NCBI GenBank assembly: GCA_964600665.1
Contig: CAZRKC010000035.1
Coordinates: 1 to 25,105 of the forward strand
Length of the DNA stretch: 25,105 nt
From: CAZRKC01 sp964600665
Lineage (GTDB): Bacteria; Bacillota; SLNR01
Reading direction: 5' to 3'
Position numbers and translations under genes: made by a program. Under the pieces are notes generated by a model. It saw nothing but the letters and a program-made list of their open reading frames with translations, had not been told where the DNA came from and made no database searches. Each line of letters opens with the position of its first letter. The first letter of the stretch is position 1. Of this stretch, positions 1 to 7,096 are shown piece after piece.

Positions 1-1
1 A

Positions 2-1507
2 TTATGACTTATCTTTATCGGGTTCTATTTGTGCTCTGCCATAGTGATCTTCCAGGCGCACGATGTCATCTTCTCCAAGGTAAGATCCTGACTGGACCTC
101 AATGATCTGCAGAGAAACGTGACCCGGATTCTCCACCCGATGTTTCTCCCCGATTGGGATAAATATGGACTGATTCTCTGTTAGAACCATTGTCTTTTCC
201 CCCAGGGTGACCCTGGCCGTGCCCTGTGCAATGATCCAGTGTTCTGAGCGATGGCGGTGCAATTGCAGGCTAAGAATCCCCCCGGGATTGACTACGATTC
301 TCTTCACCTGAAAGCGGTCTCCCTGATCCAGCGAATCATACCATCCCCATGGACGGTACACCTTTCTATGGGCAACCACTTCCGCGCGTCCTCTCGCTTT
401 GAGAGTCGCGACGATTTTCTTGACGTCCTGCGCCTTGTCCATCCTGGCGACCAGAACGGCATCCGGGGTCTCGACTACGACAAGATCATCGATACCCACG
501 CAGGAAACAAGGCGGGATTTGGCCAGAACCAGAGAGCGGCGCGTATCTTCCATAAGAACATCCCCGGAGAAACTGTTGCCGTGTTCATCCTTCTTGCCGA
601 TGTTCCAAACGGCGTCCCAGGAACCCACATCGGACCACCCTGCATTCAGCGGCACCACGATGCCTCGGATTGATGCCTCGGATAGATCGGAGAGCTTTTC
701 CATGATTGCATAGTCGATAGAATCGGCAGGGCAGGCATAAAATGCCTCCCGGTCCAGCCTTCTGAAATCGGGGCTTTCGATTCCACGTGCTAAAGCAGCA
801 ATACAGGCTTTCAGCATAGTGGGCTGAAGAAGTCCCATCGCTGTAAGCCACGTGCCGGACCGCAGGAGGAACATTCCGCTGTTCCAGTAGTAGGCGCCGG
901 CGGCGACATAGGTTTCTGCCGTTTTACGATCGGGCTTTTCAACAAATCGGTTAACCTGGAAGACGTCGTGACCAATCGCGGTTTGTCGATCGGCTTTTAT
1001 ATACCCGTAACCAGTTTCCGGGCGGTCGGGGACGATGCCGAAAGTGACAATGGCGCCGGCAAGGGCCGGTTCGATGCCAATGTTGATAGCATGATGGAGG
1101 GCAATGCGATCCTCCACAACATGATCAGCAGGCATGACCAAGAGCAGGGGATCATGCCCATTCCTTGTTGCATGGAGTGCCGCAAGGGTCAGCGCCGGAG
1201 CCGTATTGCGGCCGCATGGCTCCACAATGATAGAGGCATCTTCAACACCCATACACTTAATCTGCTCTGCAACGAGGAATCGGTGATCTTCATTGCAGAC
1301 TATCATGGGGGCAATGGCAAGCTCCACACTGGTATGGACAAAACCACTCATTCGCCGGATTGTTTCTTGAAGCATTGTCTCGGGTCCGGCCAAGGGCAGG
1401 AGCTGTTTGGGATACTCATCGCGGGACAGAGGCCAGAGCCTGGTTCCCGCTCCGCCGCAAAGAATCGTGGGGATGAGGACTTGTTCAATAGTTTGCTTGC
1501 TGTTCAT
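2..1507 (-). CDS. manC: Mannose-1-phosphate guanylyltransferase / mannose-6-phosphate isomerase
   Basis: This is a bifunctional cytosolic enzyme of 501 aa that makes GDP-mannose from mannose 1-phosphate and can carry a type II phosphomannose isomerase activity. The N-terminal nucleotidyltransferase signature GGAGTRLWP lies at residues 18-26. A sugar-nucleotide-binding FVEKP motif is near residue 188 and NSGMFLL is near 209. The C-terminal cupin (from about residue 385) begins with PWGWY and contains the metal-site stretch LQLHRHRSEHW. The length is slightly above the usual 470-480 aa because of a short N-terminal tail. The stop codon is only just inside the window, so the gene is complete. 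It follows fcl on the same strand after a 121-base gap that holds its own candidate promoter. GDP-mannose is the precursor used by Gmd and Fcl to make GDP-fucose. The family assignment is secure; whether both activities are present is inferred. Confidence 0.96.
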   Translation of the reverse strand: MNSKQTIEQVLIPTILCGGAGTRLWPLSRDEYPKQLLPLAGPETMLQETIRRMSGFVHTSVELAIAPMIVCNEDHRFLVAEQIKCMGVEDASIIVEPCGRNTAPALTLAALHATRNGHDPLLLVMPADHVVEDRIALHHAINIGIEPALAGAIVTFGIVPDRPETGYGYIKADRQTAIGHDVFQVNRFVEKPDRKTAETYVAAGAYYWNSGMFLLRSGTWLTAMGLLQPTMLKACIAALARGIESPDFRRLDREAFYACPADSIDYAIMEKLSDLSEASIRGIVVPLNAGWSDVGSWDAVWNIGKKDEHGNSFSGDVLMEDTRRSLVLAKSRLVSCVGIDDLVVVETPDAVLVARMDKAQDVKKIVATLKARGRAEVVAHRKVYRPWGWYDSLDQGDRFQVKRIVVNPGGILSLQLHRHRSEHWIIAQGTARVTLGEKTMVLTENQSIFIPIGEKHRVENPGHVSLQIIEVQSGSYLGEDDIVRLEDHYGRAQIEPDKDKS

Positions 1508-1560
1508 TTAAAGCAATTACCCGTCTTTTATGATATTAGACAAATCTGCTATTGTCCTCT

Positions 1561-1589
1561 ATTTTATTTCCTTGAAAAATGGCAATCAA
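1561..1589 (-). promoter_or_regulatory. Candidate sigma70 promoter for manC
   Basis: On the minus strand, TTGATT (plus positions 1584-1589) is followed after exactly 17 bases by TAAAAT (1561-1566). These match the -35 and -10 consensus at 4/6 and 5/6. Transcription would start near 1554, about 47 bases before the manC ATG. This would let manC be expressed separately from fcl. It is a consensus match only. Confidence 0.4.
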
Positions 1590-1628
1590 TAGTTTTCGAC
1601 TCGTCAGGATTATTATTTTATCAGTTTT

Positions 1629-2759
1629 TCATATCTCTTTGGTTTCTGTGGTCGCAGTGTACCACTCTATTGTCTTGAGCAATCCCTCCCTGAAAGAGGT
1701 TTGGGCTGTAAAGTTAAATTCCTTCAAGGCTTTAGTGGTATCGAGCATGCGCCGCGGCTGGCCGTCCGGTTTGGAGTGGTTCCATATTACCTCGCCATCA
1801 AATTTCATCAAATCGACCAAAAGACTGACGAGGTCTTTGATGGAAATTTCGAATCCGGCACCGATGTTCACGGGATCGCTCTTATCGTAGCTTTCCGTGG
1901 CGGCTACAATGGCTTCGGCTGCGTCTTCCACATAGAAAAACTCACGGGTTGCGGAACCAGTACCCCAGATCTCGACGATAACGGACCGTGATTTATGATT
2001 GGTCAGTGATGAGTAAGAGATGCCGTAGTGTTTTAGAAGTGTCAGTATGTCATCATTCGATGAATCTTTGCCAATCACTGATGCCGGATCACCGGGTACC
2101 GTTTCTCCATCATTGTTCCGGAGGAAGTCACGGACTATCCCATCGAAATCTCCATGAGCCAGAAGGTTGGCTAGGTGAAATTTTCTGATGAGCGCCGGGA
2201 TGACATGGGACGATCTGAAGCTGAAGTTGTCCCCTGGGCCGTAGAGGTTGACGGGGAGCAAGAAAATGGAGTTGAATCCATACTGCTGCCGGTAGGCCTG
2301 GGATTGGACGAGCATCATCTTCTTGGCAAGGCCGTAGGGGGCGTTGGTCTCTTCGGGGTAACCGTTCCATATGGCATCTTCCTTGAAGGGGACGGGGGTA
2401 ATTTTTGGATAGGCACATATGGTCCCGAGGGCAACGAACTTTTCGATGTTGTGAAGATATCCTTCATGGATGAGCTGGATACCCATCATGGCGTTCTCAT
2501 AGAAAAGCGAGGCAGGGTTTTGCTGGTTGAACCCGATACCTCCTACCTTGGCGGCAAGATGGATAACGATATCCGGTCTTTGGTCTCCGTACATACGCTG
2601 TATGTCTGTGAGACTGACAAGGTTATACTCGGGGAGGTCGGCGATCATGATGTCCTGGCAGCCGCGAGAGAGAAGTGTGCGAATAATGTGCTGTCCCAGA
2701 AAACCCTTCCCGCCAGTAATCGTAATGGTTTTACCCTGAAGCCTGTTTCTGTCGATCAT
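1629..2759 (-). CDS. fcl: GDP-L-fucose synthase (long form, SDR family)
   Basis: The predicted enzyme is an NADPH-dependent 3,5-epimerase/4-reductase that converts GDP-4-keto-6-deoxymannose to GDP-L-fucose. It is an extended SDR of 376 aa. A GGKGFLG Rossmann motif lies at residues 16-22. The GTICAYP segment carries the epimerase cysteine (C115), the YGLAK motif gives Y142 and K146, and SSHVIPAL carries the epimerase histidine (H184). All catalytic residues known from E. coli GFS are therefore present. The protein is about 55 residues longer than the roughly 320 aa form. The extra stretch lies at about residues 197-253, between the VIPALIRKF helix and the IWGTGSATREF strand. I believe long forms of this kind occur in several phyla. 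It is transcribed away from the main operon, and its ATG overlaps the stop of an upstream fragment. The GDP-fucose role is supported by gmd and a GT11 enzyme in the same window. Confidence 0.9.
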   Translation of the reverse strand: MIDRNRLQGKTITITGGKGFLGQHIIRTLLSRGCQDIMIADLPEYNLVSLTDIQRMYGDQRPDIVIHLAAKVGGIGFNQQNPASLFYENAMMGIQLIHEGYLHNIEKFVALGTICAYPKITPVPFKEDAIWNGYPEETNAPYGLAKKMMLVQSQAYRQQYGFNSIFLLPVNLYGPGDNFSFRSSHVIPALIRKFHLANLLAHGDFDGIVRDFLRNNDGETVPGDPASVIGKDSSNDDILTLLKHYGISYSSLTNHKSRSVIVEIWGTGSATREFFYVEDAAEAIVAATESYDKSDPVNIGAGFEISIKDLVSLLVDLMKFDGEVIWNHSKPDGQPRRMLDTTKALKEFNFTAQTSFREGLLKTIEWYTATTETKEI

Positions 2760-3035
2760 ATGCCCTCCCTCAACTTTTTACTGAACGAATAGGTATGATC
2801 AGTGTAGAGTGGTTCAATATGGGCTATTCTCACAAAATCCCCGTGTTGCATAAAAGCGTGCGGCCTTCGTGCGGGGATGAAGATAAGAGATGTCGATCCG
2901 GCCGCCCATCGCTCGATGCCCCTGCAGGCCCTCGATCGTTTTCCAGACATCCATGCCCATCGTTTCAAAGAGCCGAAGGCATAAAACGCAAAACATGTTG
3001 CGTAAGAACGGGCTGGTTTGTTGCGATTGAATCAA
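2756..3035 (-). pseudogene. Possible GNAT-type acetyltransferase C-terminal remnant, frameshifted
   Basis: No intact gene is present here. On the minus strand one frame reads RIDISYLHPRTKAARFYATRG and then FCENSPY before a stop near 2814. The adjacent frame continues with IEPLYTDHTYSFSKKLREGI and stops at 2756-2758, overlapping the fcl start codon as ATGA. Joined by a single frameshift, the two pieces resemble the end of a GNAT acetyltransferase (a 'P..KAARFY...GF' segment and a final beta strand). No acetyl-CoA-binding motif can be seen upstream, so only the C-terminal part would remain. The alternative is a short hypothetical gene of about 70 aa starting at 2968 and translationally coupled to fcl. 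Both readings are tentative. Confidence 0.3.
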
Positions 3036-3063
3036 TAAACAACGACATAATGGAGCGTGTCAA
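3034..3063 (-). promoter_or_regulatory. Candidate sigma70 promoter for fcl (minus strand)
   Basis: A perfect -35 TTGACA (plus positions 3058-3063) is followed on the minus strand after 18 bases by TTTATT (3034-3039, 4/6 match to -10). It would start transcription near 3027 and give a leader of about 270 bases that includes the remnant ORF before fcl. It is based only on consensus similarity. Confidence 0.35.
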
Positions 3064-3132
3064 TGAAAAATAAGATAGTTTAAAAAACATTTTACTGTGT
3101 CACCGCGATGTTTCATAAAAATGTCGTTTGCC

Positions 3133-3157
3133 ACTTCCGCTTTTTAGGAAGTTTTTT
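3133..3157 (+). terminator. Terminator-like hairpin
   Basis: ACTTCC (3133-3138) and GGAAGT (3147-3152) form a perfect 6-bp stem around an 8-base loop. A run of six T follows (3152-3157). This has the form of a weak intrinsic terminator reading rightward. No plus-strand gene lies upstream in the window, so it may be a relic, may block readthrough into the operon, or may act as an attenuator if a promoter lies further left. Confidence 0.4.
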
Positions 3158-3220
3158 GGGTTATCCAGAATGAATCGACGCATATAAAGGAATGACGATG
3201 TGTCGAGCGCAAAAAAAGCT

Positions 3221-3230
3221 TGACATGTCA
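3221..3230. promoter_or_regulatory. Perfect 10-bp palindrome TGACATGTCA, possible operator
   Basis: The sequence TGACATGTCA is identical to its reverse complement and overlaps a perfect TTGACA hexamer (3220-3225). It lies about 110 bases upstream of the MarR-type regulator gene. It could be a protein-binding site or a -35 box, but no good -10 is found at 16-18 bases (GAAGAT is the best). Confidence 0.25.
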
Positions 3231-3254
3231 CCACGTAATTGAGAAGATGTATGC

Positions 3255-3269
3255 GTTCAATGACTGAAC
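3255..3269. promoter_or_regulatory. Inverted repeat GTTCA-N5-TGAAC, possible operator
   Basis: GTTCA (3255-3259) and TGAAC (3265-3269) form a 15-base imperfect palindrome. It overlaps the -35 region of the candidate operon promoter. A MarR-family dimer usually binds a short palindrome near its own promoter, so this is a plausible autoregulatory operator. The assignment is inference. Confidence 0.25.
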
Positions 3270-3289
3270 ACATAAAAAATCGTTCTAAT
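3260..3289 (+). promoter_or_regulatory. Candidate operon promoter
   Basis: ATGACT (3260-3265, 4/6 to TTGACA) is followed after 18 bases by TCTAAT (3284-3289, 5/6 to TATAAT). The predicted start near 3296 would place the ops element at about +20 and the first start codon at about +46. That is the usual arrangement for an ops-controlled leader. Consensus evidence only. Confidence 0.35.
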
Positions 3290-3314
3290 TACTCGTAAGC
3301 GGTTCAATCGGCTT

Positions 3315-3325
3315 GGCGGTAGCCT
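3315..3325 (+). promoter_or_regulatory. ops element (JUMPstart core) for RfaH-type antitermination
   Basis: GGCGGTAGCCT contains the exact 8-base ops core GGCGGTAG plus the downstream C and T of the E. coli form GGCGGTAGCGT. The non-template strand can fold as GGC-GGTA-GCC, one base pair longer than the E. coli ops hairpin. ops elements pause RNA polymerase and recruit RfaH or similar NusG paralogues so that long polysaccharide operons are transcribed to the end. The position, 19 bases before the first ORF of a >20-kb co-directional operon, is what this role needs. I noticed no second exact copy in the window. No NusG paralogue is encoded here. Confidence 0.7.
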
Positions 3326-3341
3326 ATCACAAATTCACAAT

Positions 3342-3668
3342 ATGAACGAAGCACAATTCAAGACACTCAGAGAATTATCAGCAGAAAGTGAAATCTCCCA
3401 ACGAGACCTTTCGAAGAAAATCGGTCTGAGCTTGGGAAGTGTCAACTTCATCTTGAAAGAGCTTATTAAAAAAGGGTATGTCAAGGCCCAGCGTTTCAAG
3501 AACTCCAACAATAAGGCTGCCTACATCTATATCCTTACACCGAAAGGTATAAACGAACGTGTCCAGCAGACTCAGTATTTCCTCCAACTCAAGATGGCTG
3601 AATACGAGCGGTTACAAAGAGAGATCGATGAATTGCAAAAAGAATTCAAAACGGATCAGAATGGGTGA
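3342..3668 (+). CDS. MarR-type EPS-associated transcriptional regulator
   Basis: This 108-aa protein is a small winged-helix DNA-binding protein. Residues about 5-75 form the wHTH; the recognition segment is SQRDLSKKIGLSLGSVNFILK, followed by the wing KAAYIYILTPKG. A charged coiled-coil-like tail (about 85-108, rich in E, K, L and Q) ends the protein and probably dimerises. The size and sequence match what I know as the MarR-like regulators found at the start of exopolysaccharide loci. It is the first gene after the ops element. No clear Shine-Dalgarno precedes the ATG. The next gene follows with a short gap. A regulatory role over this operon is inferred from position. Two nearby palindromes are candidate binding sites. 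Confidence 0.85.
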   Translation: MNEAQFKTLRELSAESEISQRDLSKKIGLSLGSVNFILKELIKKGYVKAQRFKNSNNKAAYIYILTPKGINERVQQTQYFLQLKMAEYERLQREIDELQKEFKTDQNG

Positions 3669-3718
3669 CGACCTGAGCGACTGAAAGAAGGGTGTCATTC
3701 ATCGAGGAAAGCCAACTA

Positions 3719-4291
3719 ATGATAATAAAAATAATTCAAGAAACTATAAAGAATCTTGATGTTCTCATGAACGACGAGGGCCGCATAAAAACAATATTGC
3801 AGGCATCATCGATAATTTGTAAGGCTATTAGAAATGGAAAAAAGCTGATGATCTGCGGAAACGGGGGGAGCGCTGCAGATGCCCAACACATCGCCGGCGA
3901 ATTCGTATGCAGGTTTCTCAAGGACAGGGCTCCAATGTCTGCCCTTGCATTGACTACCGACACGTCTGTCCTTACGTCCATCGCGAACGACTATTCTTAT
4001 ACCCACGTTTTTGACCGTCAGGTCCAGGCGATAGGCAAGGCGGGCGATGTGTTGTTGGGTATCAGCACAAGCGGGAAGTCGGAAAACGTTTTGAATGCCT
4101 TTATTGAGGCAAAGAAGATTGGTGTTCAAACGGTTCTCCTGACCGGGGACACTGAAGGGGACCAGACGCGGTGCGTAGATCTTGTGATCGGGGTGCCGTC
4201 GTGTGATACGCCGCGCGTGCAGGAGATGCACCTTCTTGTCGAACATATTATCGCAGATCTAGTCGAGCGGGGCGTGTATAAAGATGGTTAA
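3719..4291 (+). CDS. gmhA: D-sedoheptulose 7-phosphate isomerase
   Basis: GmhA converts sedoheptulose 7-phosphate to D-glycero-D-manno-heptose 7-phosphate, the first step of NDP-heptose synthesis. The single SIS domain is recognised from CGNGGSAADAQHIAGEF (about residues 45-62 of the chosen start), the phosphate loop STSGKSENV (about 118) and the C-terminal EMHLLVEHII helix with the conserved histidine. I prefer ATG 3719, because GAGGAA lies 9 bases upstream and the 190-aa product matches E. coli GmhA length. A GTG at 3692 would add 9 residues but has AGAAGG only 1-2 bases away. The stop overlaps the gmhB start by 8 bases, so the two are probably translationally coupled. HddA, GmhB and HddC homologues in the window complete the GDP-heptose pathway. 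Confidence 0.93.
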   Translation: MIIKIIQETIKNLDVLMNDEGRIKTILQASSIICKAIRNGKKLMICGNGGSAADAQHIAGEFVCRFLKDRAPMSALALTTDTSVLTSIANDYSYTHVFDRQVQAIGKAGDVLLGISTSGKSENVLNAFIEAKKIGVQTVLLTGDTEGDQTRCVDLVIGVPSCDTPRVQEMHLLVEHIIADLVERGVYKDG

Positions 4292-4835
4292 GGCGGTTTT
4301 ACTCGATCGCGATGGCACGCTTAATGTCGAAAAAGGCTATGTTTTCAGGATTGAGGATCTTGAATTGTTACCGGGGACGATTGAGGCTTTAAGACTCCTG
4401 ACCAGCCAAGGGATCAAGATCTTCATCATTACGAATCAGGCCGGGATCGCAAAAGGCTATTACACCGAGGAACAGTTCAAAGAGATCACGCGATACATGA
4501 CGGACCTCTTTCGTGACAAGGGGATTACGGTAGAAAAGACCCTGTACTGCCCACACCATCCGGAAGGTACGGTACCCGAATACACTAGGACCTGCGAATG
4601 TAGAAAGCCGAAAACCCTCCTTATTGAGTCTGTGCTGGCGGAAAACCATTATCGATCTGACGAAGTGATGCTGATTGGAGATAAGAATTCGGACATTGAT
4701 GCCGGCGATAAGTTGGGCCTCAGGACATATCTTGTGCTCACGGGGTATGGCTTGGAACATCAAAGGGATACGCATGCTACATACATAGCCCAGGACCTTC
4801 TGGGGGCTGTACGACATTTGCTGAATATCCAATGA
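4284..4835 (+). CDS. gmhB: D-glycero-alpha-D-manno-heptose 1,7-bisphosphate 7-phosphatase
   Basis: This 183-aa HAD-superfamily phosphatase removes the 7-phosphate from heptose 1,7-bisphosphate to give heptose 1-phosphate. The nucleophile motif DRDGT is at residues 8-12. IITNQAGIAKG follows, then a zinc-knuckle pattern with C-P-H-H and C-E-C cysteines and histidine (about residues 88-110), which is typical of GmhB. The acidic motif LIGDKNSDIDAG is near residue 132. The start overlaps gmhA by 8 bases. The anomer it accepts cannot be read from sequence. Alpha is inferred because hddA and hddC, the alpha/GDP branch enzymes, are in the same cluster and no HldE is present. Confidence 0.93.
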   Translation: MVKAVLLDRDGTLNVEKGYVFRIEDLELLPGTIEALRLLTSQGIKIFIITNQAGIAKGYYTEEQFKEITRYMTDLFRDKGITVEKTLYCPHHPEGTVPEYTRTCECRKPKTLLIESVLAENHYRSDEVMLIGDKNSDIDAGDKLGLRTYLVLTGYGLEHQRDTHATYIAQDLLGAVRHLLNIQ

Positions 4836-4865
4836 TCACGGAGCATGGGTTTTTGAGGAACAGAT

Positions 4866-5714
4866 TTGCCAGATAGAGAAGACAAGCGAATGATGGTTAT
4901 AACTCCCCATAAGGGAGTGGAGATCAATCTTAAGGAATTGTGGCACTATCGGGACCTGATCGGTCTTTTTGTCCGAAGAGATTTTGTTGCCACTTATAAG
5001 CAGACGGTGCTTGGACCTCTGTGGTTCCTGCTTCAACCTCTCTTCTCTACGATCGTTTTCACTTTCGTCTTTGGACAGATCGCCAGAATTCCTACCGATG
5101 GGGTGCCCCCGATGCTTTTTTATATGGCAGGGATTGTTTCGTGGAATTACTTTTCAAGCTGTATAAGCAAAACATCGGATACCTTTTCGGCTAACGCAGG
5201 GATTTTCGGCAAGGTCTACTTCCCCAGATTGACAGTTCCTTTATCGGTTGTTATTACCAATCTGATCGCATTCCTCATTCAATTTGGATTCTTTCTGTTC
5301 TTTCTGATCTTTTTCTATCTTAGAGGGTCGGACATAAGAATAAATATCTTCGTTTTTCTTGTTCCCGTTCTTATCCTGCAAATGGGAATGCTTGGGTTTG
5401 GCGTAGGCATGTTTGTATCTTCCTTGACGACGCGATACAGGGACCTGTCGTATCTCGTAGGTTTTGGGATTCAACTGTGGATGTATGCCACTCCCATTGT
5501 CTATCCCATGTCACAGATCCCGGAGCGCTGGAGGTGGCTGTTTGCATTCAATCCAATGGCGGTGGTTATAGAAACCTTTCGTTACGCCTTTTTGGGAAGC
5601 GGGTCGTTCAGACCTGTGCACTTGGCGATAAGTTTTGGTATTACTATTCTTGTTCTTATTATCGGAATCGTTCCTTTCAGTCGTATTGAAAAAACTTTTA
5701 TGGACACTGTTTGA
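4866..5714 (+). CDS. wzm: ABC-2 type polysaccharide export permease
   Basis: This 282-aa inner-membrane protein is the channel half of an ABC transporter that exports a lipid-linked glycan to the periplasm. Hydrophobic stretches fit six transmembrane helices: about residues 35-60, 80-100, 120-150, 155-180, 190-210 and 250-272. The cytoplasmic N-terminus carries the typical 'RDLIGLFVRRDFVATYKQTVLGPLWFLLQP' type segment of the Wzm/KpsM/TagG family. The chosen start is TTG 4866, with GAGGA six bases upstream. ATG 4890 is an alternative with a weaker ribosome site and a shorter N-terminus. The ATPase gene follows after six bases. The pair implies ABC-dependent rather than Wzx/Wzy-dependent export, and no Wzx or Wzy is visible. 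Confidence 0.93.
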   Translation: MPDREDKRMMVITPHKGVEINLKELWHYRDLIGLFVRRDFVATYKQTVLGPLWFLLQPLFSTIVFTFVFGQIARIPTDGVPPMLFYMAGIVSWNYFSSCISKTSDTFSANAGIFGKVYFPRLTVPLSVVITNLIAFLIQFGFFLFFLIFFYLRGSDIRINIFVFLVPVLILQMGMLGFGVGMFVSSLTTRYRDLSYLVGFGIQLWMYATPIVYPMSQIPERWRWLFAFNPMAVVIETFRYAFLGSGSFRPVHLAISFGITILVLIIGIVPFSRIEKTFMDTV

Positions 5715-5720
5715 TAGGTT

Positions 5721-7022
5721 ATGGATGACACGGTTATCAGAATAGAGCATGTAACAAAGGAGTATCGCCTGGGCACAATCAGCCACGGCATGCTTTACCG
5801 GGATATACAGAGTTGGTGGGCGCGCGCGCGCGGAAAGCCAGACCCGAATGCGAAAATTTCCTTCTCGGGAGCCCCGGTGGCCGGAGACTCATTCCTCGCT
5901 CTTGACGATGTTTCTTTCGATGTAAAGCGAGGAGCGGTTATTGGCATCATCGGCCGTAACGGTGCGGGCAAGTCGACGTTGCTCAAGATCATTTCCCGTG
6001 TCACCGCACCGACAAAAGGCACAATTACCATTGCTGGTCGCGTGGCCAGTCTGTTGGAAGTAGGAACAGGCTTTCATCCTGAACTGACAGGGCGGGAGAA
6101 TATCTATCTTAATGGGGCGATATTGGGAATGAGGAAAAGGGAGATTGACCGTAAATTTGATGAAATAGTTGATTTTTCAGAGGTTGAGGAATTCATTGAT
6201 ACACCGGTCAAACGTTATTCGTCAGGCATGTATGTGCGCCTTGCTTTTGCTGTAGCAGCGCACCTTGAACCGGAGATTCTCATTGTGGATGAGGTTCTAT
6301 CTGTCGGCGATCTAAAATTTCAGAAAAAATGTGTCGGCAAGATGGGCGAAATTTCGAGACAGGGGGGGCGTACGGTATTGTACGTAAGCCACAACCTGCA
6401 ATCTGTCAGCGATCTTTGCGATACAGCATTTCTTCTGGACAAAGGATCTGTTGTCACATCAGGGGAGACGGAGAAAGTTGTTAACAGTTATGTAAGCATG
6501 GGAAGTGACATACTTAAGGCCCAAAGGGATCTACGTGATCCTGAACTACGGATCCAGGACATATCAAATCCACAGAGTGTATTCAAATTCACGGACATAT
6601 CCATTATGAACTCAGCGGGGGAGTACGTGACCGAGATTCTCTTCGGTGAACCTTTCGAGATTATTTTTAGTGGATATTCGAATGAAGACTGCGAAGATGT
6701 TACAGTAGGAATCGGGATAAGTACCAAAAGACAGGGCTACATCTTCTCATCCCATCAGCTTTATAATGGGTTGCCTGATAAGGTTTCCGCCGGCTTATCT
6801 GAATATCGCGTACGCATAGATCCAAATATGCTGGCACCGGGCTATTACGACATTGATGTCGGCGCCGTCGGTTCCTCGAAGGTGTCTGACTATATCAAAG
6901 AATCTTTGTCTTTTTTCATATCTGATGCCCCCTACAATCTCGGTAAACAATGGCGTTATGCTTCCCAGGCAGGGCTTCTTTATTACCCGTGTCGCTGGGA
7001 CCTTAAGGTCACGCATGATTGA
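5721..7022 (+). CDS. wzt: Polysaccharide ABC transporter ATPase with C-terminal glycan-binding domain
   Basis: The protein is 433 aa. The ATPase domain has Walker A GRNGAGKS (about residues 78-86), the signature YSSGM (about 166), Walker B EILIVDE (about 185-191) and the switch histidine in YVSHN. After about residue 285 comes a separate beta-rich domain of about 150 residues ending near the C-terminus. This matches the Wzt_C domain, which in E. coli O8/O9a binds the capped, non-reducing end of the O-polysaccharide and couples chain length to export. KpsT-type ATPases lack it, so an O-antigen-like glycan with a terminal modification is favoured. The four methyltransferases downstream are candidate capping enzymes. 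The stop overlaps a possible TTG start of the next ORF. Confidence 0.93.
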   Translation: MDDTVIRIEHVTKEYRLGTISHGMLYRDIQSWWARARGKPDPNAKISFSGAPVAGDSFLALDDVSFDVKRGAVIGIIGRNGAGKSTLLKIISRVTAPTKGTITIAGRVASLLEVGTGFHPELTGRENIYLNGAILGMRKREIDRKFDEIVDFSEVEEFIDTPVKRYSSGMYVRLAFAVAAHLEPEILIVDEVLSVGDLKFQKKCVGKMGEISRQGGRTVLYVSHNLQSVSDLCDTAFLLDKGSVVTSGETEKVVNSYVSMGSDILKAQRDLRDPELRIQDISNPQSVFKFTDISIMNSAGEYVTEILFGEPFEIIFSGYSNEDCEDVTVGIGISTKRQGYIFSSHQLYNGLPDKVSAGLSEYRVRIDPNMLAPGYYDIDVGAVGSSKVSDYIKESLSFFISDAPYNLGKQWRYASQAGLLYYPCRWDLKVTHD

Positions 7023-7096
7023 ACGAAGGGTATGTCGGGAGCGAGGATGATATTGGAGGGTATCAGGTCAAGAAGCAGTTGAGTCGGATCAACAAA

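Larger units (their letters stand above)
2760..3341. other. Divergent intergenic control region
   Basis: This 582-base stretch separates the minus-strand fcl/manC pair from the plus-strand operon. The half nearest fcl contains the frameshifted acetyltransferase-like remnant. From about 3035 to 3341 it is AT-rich and I see no coding signal. It holds outward-facing candidate promoters, a terminator-like hairpin, two short palindromes and an ops element, each listed separately. I see no insertion sequence, tRNA or CRISPR repeat in it. Confidence 0.7.

Noticed and set aside
968..1678. 236-aa ORF antisense to manC
   Set aside because: It lies wholly opposite a clear manC, has no domain and is explained by the codon structure of the real gene.
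3692..3718. GTG start for gmhA at 3692
   Set aside because: Its purine-rich site is too close to the codon, and ATG 3719 has well-spaced GAGGAA and gives the family length.
7019..7096. N-terminal extension of hddC from TTG 7019
   Set aside because: The extra 26 residues have no place in the nucleotidyltransferase fold and ATG 7097 gives the normal N-terminus. The TTG overlapping the wzt stop keeps it as a minor alternative.
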